A DNA stretch of 63,794 bases from Pseudorhodoferax soli (GCF_003337555.1 NZ_QPJK01000018.1:1-63794); one strand, 5' to 3'; shown: positions 36,492-45,551, numbered from the stretch's first letter. The notes: a model not told the origin generated them from the letters alone. Made by a program: numbers and translations.

Positions 36492-37178
36492 TCAAACCGC
36501 GCGGCGCCTGCGCGTGCGGGATCCTACGGTCGGCGCAACCGCGCGGGCGCGCAGCCCGTCCACCAGCGTGTGCACCATAGCGTCGGCCAGCCGCTCGCGA
36601 TGGGCCGCGCCATCGCCGCGCTCGGGCCGGTACCAGACCAGCGACCACTGCAGCCCGCCCAGCAGCGTCTTGACCGCGATGGACGGAGACACCGCGGCCA
36701 CCAAGCCCTGCTGCTGGCCCAGCTCCAGCTGCTGGCGGAACAGCTGCTCGAAGCAGTCGCGGCTGGCGATCAGTTCGTCGAGCACCTTGCGCTGCGCCGG
36801 CGTGGTGGCGCCGAAGCGGTGCAGGTGCACGCCCTGCACCACCACGCTCTCGAAGGCGTGGTGTTCGAACAAGGCCAGGGCATGCGCGCGCATCATGCCG
36901 CCCAGCACCTGCACGGCATCGCCGGGCGCGCGGCTGGCAGGCTCGACCGCCTCGAACAGCAGCTGCATGCCGAGGCGGTGCACGTCGAAGAACAGGTCCA
37001 TCTTCGACTGGTAGTGGTGGTACACGCGCCCCTTGGTCGCGCCCATGCGCCGGGCCACCACATCGATGCTGGTGGCGTGGAAGCCCTGCTCCATGAAGCA
37101 GTCCGCCGCGGCCTCAAGGATCTCGCGCCGCGCAGGCGTGAGGTCCATCGCATCCTGGACGTCTACCATGCCCGTCAC
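36492..37178 (-). CDS. TetR/AcrR-family regulator
   Basis: 228 residues. HTH: ARREILEAAADCFMEQGFHATSIDVVARRMGATKGRVYHHYQSKMDLFFDV. Last gene of a four-gene operon, overlapping the monooxygenase gene by 4 bp, so it should respond to that pathway. The palindrome at 40524-40537 ahead of the first gene is a candidate site. The C-terminus is Arg-rich. Confidence 0.9.
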   Translation of the reverse strand: MTGMVDVQDAMDLTPARREILEAAADCFMEQGFHATSIDVVARRMGATKGRVYHHYQSKMDLFFDVHRLGMQLLFEAVEPASRAPGDAVQVLGGMMRAHALALFEHHAFESVVVQGVHLHRFGATTPAQRKVLDELIASRDCFEQLFRQQLELGQQQGLVAAVSPSIAVKTLLGGLQWSLVWYRPERGDGAAHRERLADAMVHTLVDGLRARAVAPTVGSRTRRRRAV

Positions 37179-38485
37179 ACGGAGGCCTCGCCGCGCTGCA
37201 TGTCCTGCAGCAGCTGTCGCGCGTAGCTACGTGCGTCCACCTCCAGCGCGTAGCGCGCCGTGCCCACGTAGCGTGCGCGCACGCCCTGGGCGTGCCGGTC
37301 GATCTCGCGCGACTGCGTGGCCGCGGGCGGCAGGTGCATGGCGCCGCCCAGCAGCGCGGACAGCCAGCGCGACTGCACTTCGACAAGGGGAATCGTCGGG
37401 CCGACGGGCTGCACGAGCCCGAGGAAGTACAGGCCCGGCAACTGCGGCGGGGCCATGCGGCGGTAGAGCGCGGGAATGTCTTCGTTCACTTGGAACAGCT
37501 GTGGATCGAGGAAGGGGAAACTGGTGCGGTAACCGGTGGCCAGGATGATCGCATCGATGGTCTCCACGCTGCCGTCGTCAAACGCCACCTGCGTGCCGCG
37601 CAGTTCCTGCACATTGGGCTTCATGCGAATCCAGCCATGGCCGCAGTAGGGCAGCAGCTCCTGGCTGAGTGTGGTGTGCTCGCGCCAGATGGCATGCTGC
37701 GGCCGCGGCACGCCGAAGCGGCGCTGGTCGCCCACGGCCAGCACCGCCAGCCAGCGCACCAGCGTGCGGCTGACAGGGGTGGGCAGATGCAGCTTGCGCG
37801 CAAAGAAGCCCGACCACCGGTCAACCGGAATGCCCATGATGTACTTGGGCATGATCCAGGCGCTGCGCCGGGTGGAAAGGAAGGTGCGCCGCGCGCTCTT
37901 GCACACGTCCACCGCGATGTCGACCGCGGAATTGCCGATGCCGACCACCAGCACGTTCTGGCCCGCGAACGGCGCTGCCGTTCGGTAGTGGTGCGCATGC
38001 AGTTGCTCGCCGTCGAAGCGGCCCGCGAAGCTGGCCACGCGCGGGTCCCAGAGATGGCCATTGGCAACGATCACCGCGCGAAAGCGGCGCTCCGAGCCAT
38101 CGGCCAGCCGCACACACCAGCTGCCGTCGTCAGCCGGCGCGACCTGCTCCACCTTGCAGCCAAAGCGGAAATGCCGCTTCAGGTCGAAGCGTTGCGCATA
38201 GCTCTCCAGCCATTCCAGCACCTCCTCGTGCGAGAGGAAGTCGGGGTAGGTGGACGGGATCGGATGGTCCGGGTAGCCGAGGTTGCCGCGGCTGGTGTCG
38301 ATGTGCAGGCTGCGGTAGGCCGACGACAGGCCGTTGTCATTCTCGTAGCGCCACATCCCGCCGATGTCCGAGCCGATCTCGAAACCCTCGAACGCAACGC
38401 CGCGCGCGGCGAGCGCTTTGGCCGCGGCCATGCCGGAAGAGCCGGCTCCGATGATGCAGACGGAAAGGGAGGCGGTCGTGGTCAT
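37175..38485 (-). CDS. Flavin-containing monooxygenase
   Basis: 436 residues. FAD motif IIGAGSSGMAAAKALAARG at the N-terminus, FMO fingerprint FDGEQLHAHHY followed at once by the NADPH motif VLVVGIGNSAVDIA, and LATGYRTSFPF. The fingerprint fits N-oxide/S-oxide or Baeyer-Villiger type class B oxygenases; the terminal residue favours the FMO/NMO branch over classical BVMOs. It overlaps the epimerase gene by 4 bp. Ester formation followed by hydrolysis by the cyclase-family gene is conceivable but unproven. Confidence 0.9.
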   Translation of the reverse strand: MTTTASLSVCIIGAGSSGMAAAKALAARGVAFEGFEIGSDIGGMWRYENDNGLSSAYRSLHIDTSRGNLGYPDHPIPSTYPDFLSHEEVLEWLESYAQRFDLKRHFRFGCKVEQVAPADDGSWCVRLADGSERRFRAVIVANGHLWDPRVASFAGRFDGEQLHAHHYRTAAPFAGQNVLVVGIGNSAVDIAVDVCKSARRTFLSTRRSAWIMPKYIMGIPVDRWSGFFARKLHLPTPVSRTLVRWLAVLAVGDQRRFGVPRPQHAIWREHTTLSQELLPYCGHGWIRMKPNVQELRGTQVAFDDGSVETIDAIILATGYRTSFPFLDPQLFQVNEDIPALYRRMAPPQLPGLYFLGLVQPVGPTIPLVEVQSRWLSALLGGAMHLPPAATQSREIDRHAQGVRARYVGTARYALEVDARSYARQLLQDMQRGEASV

Positions 38486-39450
38486 GGCGCGGCGCGCTCC
38501 TGCGCTAGAAAGGATTGCACCAGCGCATCGGCCGAAGCGTCCGGCGTGAAGCCCAGCGACAGGGCATGCTCGGAGGTGAAGGCCTGGGGCCAGCCATCGA
38601 CGATGCGCTGGACCGCGGGGTCGGGCTGCCAGTCCACCACCGGGACCTGGCCGGCCGGCAACTGGCGCGCGACCGCCTGCAACAGCGCCGCCGGCGTGAC
38701 GCTCAGACCGGGCAGGTTCATGCTGCCGCCCAGCGGCAGCGCCGCAGCCGGCAGTGCCGCCAGGCGCAGGAAGCCTTGCACGACCTTGTGCACGGACGCC
38801 GTCGCCAGCGGGCTGTCCGGCGCCATGCGGCAGATGGTGCGCTCGCCGCGCAAGGGGCCGCGCACCAGTGCGGCCACCTGGTCGGAGATGCTGCCGCTGG
38901 CCGGGCCCGGGTGGGTCAGCACGATGGGCAGGCGCAGCGCGCGGCCGTCGACGAAGCCGCGCCGGCTGTAGTCGGCCAGCAGCAGCTCGGCGACGGCCTT
39001 GTGTGTGCCGTAGGAGGTGGTCGGCCGCTGGGGCATGCCGTCGCCCACCACGGCAGGCAGCGGCCCGCCGAAGGTGGCAATCGAACTGGCAAACAGCAGC
39101 ATCGGCACGCTGGCCTGCGCGCGACAGCGTTCCAGCAGCGCAACGAAGGCCAGCACGTTGGTGTCCAGGCCGCGGCGCACATCGGTCTCGGCGTCTACCG
39201 TCAGCGTGGCGGCCAGATGTAGCACGGCATCGACGGGGGCGGCGAACAGCGCGTCGAGCGCGGTGTCGTCGCGCAGGTCGCCGTGCTGAATGCGCACCGG
39301 GCAGCGCGCCGCCGCTGGCGCGGCCACGGGCCGCTGGTCGAACAGCAGCACCTCGTCGATTGCCTGGTCGGCGAAACGGGCACTAGCGGCCAAGTGTGCG
39401 GCCAGATGGGTGCCAAGGAAACCGCCGGCGCCGAGCAGAGCGACGCGCAT
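38482..39450 (-). CDS. NAD-dependent epimerase/dehydratase (extended SDR)
   Basis: 322 residues. N-terminal VALLGAGGFLGTHLAAHLAAS is the NAD(P) motif; LRDDTALDALFAAPVDAVLHLAATL follows; the active-site Ser region LFASSIATFGG and YGTHKAVAELLLADYSRRG supply Ser and Tyr-x3-Lys. It resembles denD/D-erythronate dehydrogenase-type proteins. It lies between the cyclase-family gene (1 bp gap) and the monooxygenase gene. Confidence 0.88.
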   Translation of the reverse strand: MRVALLGAGGFLGTHLAAHLAASARFADQAIDEVLLFDQRPVAAPAAARCPVRIQHGDLRDDTALDALFAAPVDAVLHLAATLTVDAETDVRRGLDTNVLAFVALLERCRAQASVPMLLFASSIATFGGPLPAVVGDGMPQRPTTSYGTHKAVAELLLADYSRRGFVDGRALRLPIVLTHPGPASGSISDQVAALVRGPLRGERTICRMAPDSPLATASVHKVVQGFLRLAALPAAALPLGGSMNLPGLSVTPAALLQAVARQLPAGQVPVVDWQPDPAVQRIVDGWPQAFTSEHALSLGFTPDASADALVQSFLAQERAAP

Positions 39451-39451
39451 C

Positions 39452-40504
39452 TCAGGTCGTCCCCACGGGCGTGACGGGCGAGCCCACGGCGCCCGGCAGG
39501 CGCAGCGGCGGCGCCGTCAGCAGAAAGCGCGAACGGCCCGCTGCGCGCAGGTGCCGCGCGAGCGGCGTGAGCCACCACAGTTCGCCCAGGTGGACACCCA
39601 GCTTGAATAGGCAGTGCTCATGCAGCGGCAGCGCCGCGCAGCAGCCGGCGCGGTGCGTGGCGGGATAGGCCTCCACCGCGTAGTTGTCGGCAGCGATAGC
39701 GGCGATGCCGCTGTCGGTGATCCATTGCAGCAGCGCGTCGTCGCGGCCGTCGAGCACGCAGCCCGTCTGCTCCAGCGTCTCGTGGCTGGGTTCCCGGCCC
39801 ATGGCAAGCACGGCCTGCGCGAAGCCGGTGTGCAGGCACAGGATGTCGCCCGGCTCGACCACCACCTTATCGGCCGCCAACACCTGCGCCAGCTGCTCGT
39901 AGCCGACCAGCGTGCGGCCATCGCCGAAGTGGGCGTGCAGGTCGACCATCACGGCGCGGCCCTGCACAGCCTTCTCGGCCATGTGCTCGATGCCCAGCGC
40001 CTGCGCGGACGAGGTGCTCGCCAGCTGCGTGCCGTGGGCGCCTGCGTCACCGGGGGCATCGGGGCCGCGCACGTCGTGGTGGGCCCGGTAGCCGTTGTAG
40101 TAGACCGCCTCGGGCAGCCCGTCGCCATCGGCGTCGAACAGCGAACCCACATGGGCCAGGCTGTCCCACTGCGTCGAATACTGCAGGTGCAGGATCGCCA
40201 AGTCGTCGCTGAGCACGTCGCTGCGGTCGGCGACCAGATCGGCCAGGCGGAAGTTGAAGTTCACGCGGCCCTGGCGCAGCGTGGGCCGCAGCACAGGCGG
40301 ATGCCGGTTGGGGTTGAGCACGTTGCCTCCGGGGTAGTCCAGCGGCAGGCTCAGGCAGAAGCTGCGGCCGTCGCGGACCTCGGCCACGCCCTGGCGCACC
40401 TTCTCGGGCGTCAGCAGGTTGAGGCGGCCGAGCTGGTCGTCAGGGCCGAAGTCGCCCCAGTTCGCGCCAGGAGGGCGTCGTTTCCAGCGAGGAGAAGAGG
40501 TCAA
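39452..40504 (-). CDS. Cyclase-family (kynurenine formamidase-like) hydrolase
   Basis: About 350 residues. GDFGPDDQLGRLNLLTPEKVRQGVAEVRDGRSFCLSLPLDYP opens the domain; QYSTQWDSLAHVGSLFDADGDG replaces the HxGTHxD metal motif in the way usual for this long subfamily; later DLHAHFGDG and ILCLHTGFA. The TTG at 40504 has GGAG 8 bp upstream and begins at the conserved region; the ATG at 40561 would run through the palindrome at 40524. First gene of the operon. Confidence 0.82.
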   Translation of the reverse strand: MTSSPRWKRRPPGANWGDFGPDDQLGRLNLLTPEKVRQGVAEVRDGRSFCLSLPLDYPGGNVLNPNRHPPVLRPTLRQGRVNFNFRLADLVADRSDVLSDDLAILHLQYSTQWDSLAHVGSLFDADGDGLPEAVYYNGYRAHHDVRGPDAPGDAGAHGTQLASTSSAQALGIEHMAEKAVQGRAVMVDLHAHFGDGRTLVGYEQLAQVLAADKVVVEPGDILCLHTGFAQAVLAMGREPSHETLEQTGCVLDGRDDALLQWITDSGIAAIAADNYAVEAYPATHRAGCCAALPLHEHCLFKLGVHLGELWWLTPLARHLRAAGRSRFLLTAPPLRLPGAVGSPVTPVGTT

Positions 40505-40523
40505 TGCTTGTCTCCAAGAAAAG

Positions 40524-40537
40524 ATACTGGGTAGTAT
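40524..40537. promoter_or_regulatory. Candidate operator of the cyclase-monooxygenase operon
   Basis: ATACT-GGGT-AGTAT, a perfect 5-bp inverted repeat just upstream of the first gene of the operon that ends in a TetR gene. Confidence 0.4.
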
Positions 40538-40763
40538 GTTTCCTGGTATTGACCATGTCAAACTTTGCCGCGTTCGCTACGCGTATGGCAGATATGGAAA
40601 AGCTATGGGCACCAAGTCCTATTGGTGAGGTGGTGAGTGAGCGCAGCTTACGCAGCAGTGCAGAGTAAAGCTGCGATGCAGCTTCAGCTCGGGCAGGACG
40701 CCCGTGTCCACCCCGAGTGAAGGAGGCTGCCCTCGATCACGTTGGTGCCGGCGACTTTCAGCT

Positions 40764-41294
40764 TCACAGCATTTGCCCTTTTCCCCGGCGCAGCGCGCGT
40801 GGAGGCATCCCATAGCCGCGCAGGAACGTCTCACACAGGCGGCGCCGGTCCCGGAAACCCGTCTCACGCGCCCGACCTCCAACGGGTGGCGGCTCTGCTC
40901 GATCATGAGCCGCGCCGTCCAGCCGTAGCCCCTCCACCGCCTTGGCAGGCGACTGTCCCGTCTCGGCGGTGAAGACGCGGCAGAGCTGACGCGGGCTCAG
41001 CTTGGCGGCCTCAGCCAAGATTCCACGTTCAGCGGTTCAGCCAGGTGGCTGCGCGCATAGGCGAGCGCCTGCTGGATGCCGTCGGACTTGGCTGCCAACC
41101 GCAGCATTCCCGAATGCTGCGACTGCCCGCCCGCACGGCGCTGATGCCTCACGAGCTTGTGCGCTACTTCACGTGCCGCCTCGCTACCCATCGCCGAACG
41201 AGGCGCGCACGTCGCCGCCCGATTCTGAGTACGTTTCGACGGCGTAGAAGGGCGCACCCGCTACCGGGTTGGCGAACTCGAAAACGGTCTGGGT
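40764..41294 (-). pseudogene. Internally deleted GlxA-type AraC regulator
   Basis: Pieces of one AraC protein with an amidase-like N-domain. 41294 downward reads TVFEFANPVAGAPFYAVETYSESGGDVRASFG (start of the DJ-1/PfpI-like domain), then the sequence jumps to AAREVAHKLVRHQRRAGGQSQ and ALAYARSHLAEPLNVES, the end of that domain, so about 110 codons are missing. The HTH part LAEAAKLSPRQLCRVFTAETGQSPAKAVEGLRLDGA and ARETGFRDRRRLCETFLRGYGMPPRALRR is spread over two frames. Confidence 0.75.
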
Positions 41295-41450
41295 CCCGTG
41301 CGCATTGAACTTGGTGCAGGCCGCACGTGCTGCGCGGCCTGCGCTGCCAACTGGCACAGTCCAGTCTTCGCCCTTTGTGCTCAGATGTCTGCAGCCGCCC
41401 ATGGCGTGTGGCACCGTTGCCTTCGCCTGAAAGCCACTAGGTGGCCACGC

Positions 41451-41663
41451 TCAAGACGCTGAACGACTGACGCGGGCATTGCGGCATTGGCGCCTGACAC
41501 CGGCGGCGTCCTGTGCACCCCTGAGCCAGCCCAGCGTCCATGCCATCGCCTGCATTTGCTCCAACTGACAACCGTTCTGGCGGTACGCATTGGCGGATCG
41601 GGGACGGCCCGCCACGGAGGCGAAATACCCCTGTTCGAACGCTTTGTCGACCTCCATAGCCAT
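41451..41663 (-). CDS. Small RMF-like protein
   Basis: 70 residues. AFEQGYFASVAGRPRSANAYRQN followed by AMAWTLGWLRGAQ recalls ribosome modulation factor (A-x-x-x-G-Y-x-A-x-x-G, an NxY segment, then A-W-x-x-G-W). RMF dimerises 70S ribosomes in stationary phase; related short proteins are common in Burkholderiales but mostly uncharacterised. Family membership is a by-eye call. The rest of 41295-41878 holds nothing I can support. Confidence 0.55.
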   Translation of the reverse strand: MAMEVDKAFEQGYFASVAGRPRSANAYRQNGCQLEQMQAMAWTLGWLRGAQDAAGVRRQCRNARVSRSAS

Positions 41664-41878
41664 GCTACCGTTCTAAGATCGTCGGTGCTGATCTGATGTA
41701 GGACTTGTACGGCTGCGGCGCCTCCGTTGGTGCTGCTACCTGTGCGATCAGTGCAAACGCGGCCTGACGACCTACAAGCCGGCCCTCGACATCGTGCTGC
41801 ACCTACAGCACACTGACTTCGCAGCCTCCTTCGTGCCCTGACTGCCGAGCAATTTGAGTGCACCTTGTGGGGTGCGCC

Positions 41879-42085
41879 ATGGATTTTCGGCAGGCTTTCG
41901 ATGAATGGGCACTCGCCCACCATGCGGCGCATCAAGCAGAGGTCAAGGTACTTCAGGCTCTACCCGGCATGACCACGCTCCCTGACCGGGAGTGCGCCGC
42001 CCAGTTGCGACAGATCGCCTCGCAGAAATTGCGCGTCATGCTCGCCGCCTCGGCAGCCACTGCCGCCGCATGCCGCGCTCCGTAG
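41879..42085 (+). CDS. Hypothetical small helical protein
   Basis: 68 residues from the ATG at 41879 (MDFRQAFDEWALAHHAAHQAE). Predicted by eye to be largely helical, rich in Ala, Gln and His. No family recognised and no clear ribosome binding site; the longer frame begins at 41858. Confidence 0.4.
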   Translation: MDFRQAFDEWALAHHAAHQAEVKVLQALPGMTTLPDRECAAQLRQIASQKLRVMLAASAATAAACRAP

Positions 42086-42301
42086 GTCCCCGGCCACCTA
42101 CGGCTGAGCCGTTCTACGCCCACCGCAAATGCAAGCTCCTATCCGGTATTGGCGCTCGGGCGCAAGGTTGCATGCGACACGCCAGGGAAATCGTACAACT
42201 TCCGTGTTGTGGCGCTATCCTTCATGCCCTCGACGGCAACTGCGCTGTCACCAGGCACGGGCGCATGGGCCCGGCATCATCCCTTTTGTTCAGCCTGGAA
42301 C

Positions 42302-42556
42302 ATGCAGCCAAACATCCCGCGCGACCAGTTGGAGCAATGCCTTTCGGCGCTGGCACATGCCGAAGCGTCCGATGAGATGCGCTCGCTTGCCCAGGACCTG
42401 CTGGAAAGCCTGCTTCGCCTGCAGAGCGCCGACCGGTTGACGAAGGATGTCTTCATGCTTGCGCTGGACTCCTTGGCTTTGATCCCGGACCTGGAGCCGC
42501 ACATCGCCGGTTTGAAGGTCCACGCAGGGACGAGCAGGCCTGCAGAGCTCGAATGA
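42302..42556 (+). CDS. Hypothetical protein
   Basis: 84 residues from the ATG at 42302 (MQPNIPRDQLEQCLSALAHAE). Amphipathic helical composition, with RLTKDVFMLALDSLALIPDLEPHIAGL in the second half. The frame extends 51 codons upstream, but that part has low-quality composition. Function unknown. Confidence 0.45.
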   Translation: MQPNIPRDQLEQCLSALAHAEASDEMRSLAQDLLESLLRLQSADRLTKDVFMLALDSLALIPDLEPHIAGLKVHAGTSRPAELE

Positions 42557-42659
42557 TTCCTCGGTTCGCTCCTCCACGTCGCCCACGGCAGCAGCGTTCG
42601 CTTGAGCGCTGCGCCGCAACAGCCTCGCCTTGGCACCAGTTCCCGCCAGTCGTGGACCA

Positions 42660-43211
42660 CTATCCATCCTCGACTTCGCGGTCGCCCGGCATCAGCAGCT
42701 GAGGGAGTACGGAAAATCGCCTCTGCTCAGCTGGCCCGTCGACCAGCCAGATCAGGTCGAACCTGTGTTCTGGCCACGCACTGGGTACCTGTGCCGCAGC
42801 AGCGCTGCCGCGCAGGAACGCACGTGCCAGCCCCGGTAGGCCATGGTGCGACCATGCAACCAAGGCCGTGCCGGATGCCTGTGCAAGGAAGTCGGCCAGG
42901 CGCGCTTCGTCTTGTTTCTCGAACGTGTCGTCGACCTGCAATCCAAGTGCTACGGCGAGGGCATGCAGCGTCTGCACCGAACGCAGACTCGGCGCCGTGG
43001 CCGTGGCCCGGCATGCAAACAGCAGTGACGGCCGAGCGAGGGCGGCGTTGAACGCCTGGGGACATCGGAAATACGGGACCAGTGCACCTGCACGCTGCCA
43101 ACCTGCCACGCTGAGGCTGTGCTCACAGGCAGTTCCGTCCGGACGGGCGCCCGCCTGGCGGCTGCCAGGGCGCTCCGCATGGCGGATCATGAGTAGGTGT
43201 TCAAGAGGCAT
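42660..43211 (-). CDS. Histidine phosphatase superfamily protein
   Basis: 183 residues. The phosphohistidine motif appears as MIRHAERPG near the N-terminus and the second His as VAWSHHGLPGLARAF. Phosphoglycerate mutase/SixA-like fold; substrate unknown. It could be a phosphatase for small metabolites or phosphoproteins. Stands alone between small hypothetical genes. Confidence 0.8.
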   Translation of the reverse strand: MPLEHLLMIRHAERPGSRQAGARPDGTACEHSLSVAGWQRAGALVPYFRCPQAFNAALARPSLLFACRATATAPSLRSVQTLHALAVALGLQVDDTFEKQDEARLADFLAQASGTALVAWSHHGLPGLARAFLRGSAAAAQVPSAWPEHRFDLIWLVDGPAEQRRFSVLPQLLMPGDREVEDG

Positions 43212-43396
43212 GGGCAGAACTCGCCGCGCAGAGGTTCGTTGACCAGTCGCTCAGTGTCAGCGCTAGATCCAAGCTCCAGGGCAGGACTGGACGCTGGGAC
43301 CAGGTCGGCGAGCGTACGCAGGCCCACCGCGCCGGAGCCCGACGCGTCCCGGTGACGATAGCCGCTATGGCTCCCCTTGAGGCTATCGCGCGCGCA

Positions 43397-43648
43397 TCAC
43401 TCGAACGCGAAGGACACGCTCACGGCGAGCGCTGCCCCAGCCATGGCGGTCAATCCCGAAAGGAAGATCCATACGAGGGCAATGCGCTCAAAGCGCAGCC
43501 CCTCACGTTCAGTCGCGCTCCAGTCATGCGCCCCATCGCGAAACGGCTGGGTGTCGCGCGGCGCCTCGGGCCAGCGCGCGTCGGCGTTGCCGGCCCCGCA
43601 TGCTTGCGCATCACCCTCTGTTCCCGATGGGCCCATTCGCATCCCCAC
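43397..43648 (-). CDS. Possible small membrane protein
   Basis: Up to 83 residues. The C-terminal ERIALVWIFLSGLTAMAGAALAVSVSFAFE is a good single transmembrane helix; the N-terminal half is hydrophilic and the real start may lie within it. No family recognised. Confidence 0.35.
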   Translation of the reverse strand: MGMRMGPSGTEGDAQACGAGNADARWPEAPRDTQPFRDGAHDWSATEREGLRFERIALVWIFLSGLTAMAGAALAVSVSFAFE

Positions 43649-43689
43649 GCCCCGCGTTCCTGTTCAATGGGCCCGATGCGGGTGCAAAG

Positions 43690-44574
43690 TCAGATCAACG
43701 GCACTCCGCCGGTCACGGCAATCGTCGCGCCGGAGATGTACGAGCCGCCTTCCGAGGCGAGCATCACGTACGCGGCCGCCAGTTCGGCCGGCTGACCGGG
43801 TCGCTTCAAAGGCACCTGGGCGCCGAACTGCGAAGCCTTCTCAGCGTCCATGGTGCTGGGAATCAAAGGTGTCCACACCGGGCCTGGTGCTACGCAGTTG
43901 ACCCGAATGCCCTTCTCGGCGAGCAACTGGGCCAGCCCTCCGGTCAGGTTCTGGAGCGCTCCTTTGGTCGCAGCGTAGGCAACCAGCGTGGCATTCGGCT
44001 TGTCGGCATTGATGGAAGCCGTGTTGATGACACTGCTCCCGGGAGGCATGTGGGGAACGGCTGCCTGCGTCAGAAAGAACGTCGCGTAGACGTTGGTGCG
44101 GAAGGTGCGGTCGAACTCATGCGCCGAGAACTCGCTCAGATCCTTGTGCGACATCTGGAAAGCGGCATTGTTGACAAGGATGTCGATGCCTCCGAGTTCA
44201 TCGACCGCGCGCTGGATGATCTCTTTGCAGTGCTCCTGGTCCTGGATGTCGCCGGGCACCAGCACGCACTTGCGTCCAGCGTCGCGCACGAGCTGAGCCG
44301 TGGACTGCGCGTCCTCGTGCTCGTCCAGGTACGAGATCAGAATGTCAGCGCCTTCGCGCGCGTAAGCGATGGCCACGGCCCTGCCGATGCCGCTGTCGCC
44401 GCCGGTGATGACGGCCTTGCGCCCAGCCAGCTTGCCAGCACCGGCATAGGAGGACTCGCCGCAATCCGGGACCGGTTGCATCTGGGACTGCTCTCCTGGC
44501 ACATCCTGCTGTTGCTTGGGGAACGGCGGCACCGGGTACTTGGTGCGGGGATCCTGAAGGGAATTGTCAGCCAT
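43690..44574 (-). CDS. SDR-family oxidoreductase (YghA/general stress protein 39-like)
   Basis: About 294 residues from the ATG at 44574, giving MADNSLQDPRTKYPVPPFPKQQQ, the proline/glutamine-rich lead typical of this SDR group. NAD(P) motif ITGGDSGIGRAVAIAYAREGA, NNAA in ILVNNAAFQM, catalytic Ser in INTASINA, and Tyr-x3-Lys in YAATKGAL. Often general-stress induced. It overlaps the 3' end of the basic-protein gene by 8 bp, so the two are cotranscribed. Confidence 0.92.
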   Translation of the reverse strand: MADNSLQDPRTKYPVPPFPKQQQDVPGEQSQMQPVPDCGESSYAGAGKLAGRKAVITGGDSGIGRAVAIAYAREGADILISYLDEHEDAQSTAQLVRDAGRKCVLVPGDIQDQEHCKEIIQRAVDELGGIDILVNNAAFQMSHKDLSEFSAHEFDRTFRTNVYATFFLTQAAVPHMPPGSSVINTASINADKPNATLVAYAATKGALQNLTGGLAQLLAEKGIRVNCVAPGPVWTPLIPSTMDAEKASQFGAQVPLKRPGQPAELAAAYVMLASEGGSYISGATIAVTGGVPLI

Positions 44575-44881
44575 GGGCACGCTCCGTGTTGCGCTTGCGC
44601 GTTGCCGCAGCCTTCTTGGCAGATGCCGAACGCTCGGCATCTGAACGCGTCGCCGACGCGTGTCCGCCGGCCTTGCCGCCCTTGTGCGAGGACGACTTGT
44701 TGTCGGGCTTGCCCCGACCAGAGCCGCTGGCGTTGCCGCCTCCCGATTCCTTGTTCACGGTGGCCCAAGCGCGCCGCTCGGCTTCGGCCTTCGGTGTGCC
44801 ACGAGATTCGTAGCTGTCTTCGATGTGCTCGGCCTTGCGCTGCTGCTTGGACGAATAGGACGATTTGTCGCCGCGTGGCAT
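44567..44881 (-). CDS. Lys/Ser-rich basic protein
   Basis: 104 residues, highly hydrophilic: DKSSYSSKQQRKAEHIEDSYESRG, then a Ser/Gly/Lys-rich tail with KKAAATRKRN. Similar proteins in Burkholderiales are often labelled plasmid stabilisation protein without functional evidence. The composition suggests an intrinsically disordered nucleic-acid-binding or stress protein. Coupled to the stress-type SDR. Confidence 0.75.
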   Translation of the reverse strand: MPRGDKSSYSSKQQRKAEHIEDSYESRGTPKAEAERRAWATVNKESGGGNASGSGRGKPDNKSSSHKGGKAGGHASATRSDAERSASAKKAAATRKRNTERAHG

Positions 44882-44978
44882 GTGACTCTCCAGACGATGA
44901 GGGGATGGCCATCGTTACCCGCTCATGGGTCTGGCGGCGCCCGCAAGCGCCGACGCACTGCGTCGGTCGGGCCGCCGC

Positions 44979-45527
44979 TCAACGTTGCGCGCTGTCGTAC
45001 AGCCGGTGACCAAGACGCCGGCACGAGGCCCTCCGACCCGTGCTCGTCCTTCGCCTGACGTACAAGAAGGCCGGCGTTGAATGCAGCTCCGACGACGCGC
45101 GTCCGTCACAGCCACCTTGCCACGATCCATCCACACTTGGGTCGTGTGGCGCAAGGCCAAGGAGTAGATGAAGTGGCGTGTGGCGCATTAGACCGAGTGG
45201 ACTGTGTGCGAAAGCGTGTCCAGCCCAGTCGCCAGGCCATGCGGAGGAATCAGCTGGACCAGCCGGCTCGTCGCTGTAGGGGTTGTCGCTCTCGACCATG
45301 CCAACCAGGCCGGCCTGCCAGCCCGCGCTGAACGCTGCGTCGAGATCGGTATGTGGCATACGGCAGTCACGGCAAGCGGTGCTCCCGACTTCCGGAAAGG
45401 CGCCAGTCCGCCTGCGGTACGCCTCGAACTCAAGTGCGGCGATGGCCGCGGCGCGCTGCTCCTGCGTGGGAACGTGGGGAGCGCCCGTTTGGTGGCAAGT
45501 CAGCAATTGCGGCAACGCTGACCTCAA
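44979..45527 (-). CDS. RMF-like domain protein
   Basis: Up to 182 residues; the start is uncertain. The central part reads DLDAAFSAGWQAGLVGMVESDNPYSDEP and AWPGDWAGHAFA, the same spacing as in the RMF-like protein at 41451. The region TQEQRAAAIAALEFEAYRRRTG before it is a helix and CRDCRMPH adds a Cys pair. The tail after about residue 110 is Arg-rich and of low quality, so the true protein may be frameshifted. Ribosome modulation is only a suggestion. Confidence 0.5.
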   Translation of the reverse strand: MRSALPQLLTCHQTGAPHVPTQEQRAAAIAALEFEAYRRRTGAFPEVGSTACRDCRMPHTDLDAAFSAGWQAGLVGMVESDNPYSDEPAGPADSSAWPGDWAGHAFAHSPLGLMRHTPLHLLLGLAPHDPSVDGSWQGGCDGRASSELHSTPAFLYVRRRTSTGRRASCRRLGHRLYDSAQR

Positions 45528-45551
45528 AGAGGCCAGTGCCGCCGCACTTCT

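Noticed and set aside
41700-41840. Short Cys-rich reading (WCCYLCDQCKRGL) as a zinc-finger protein
   Set aside because: No start codon or ribosome binding site and fewer than 45 codons; could not be supported.
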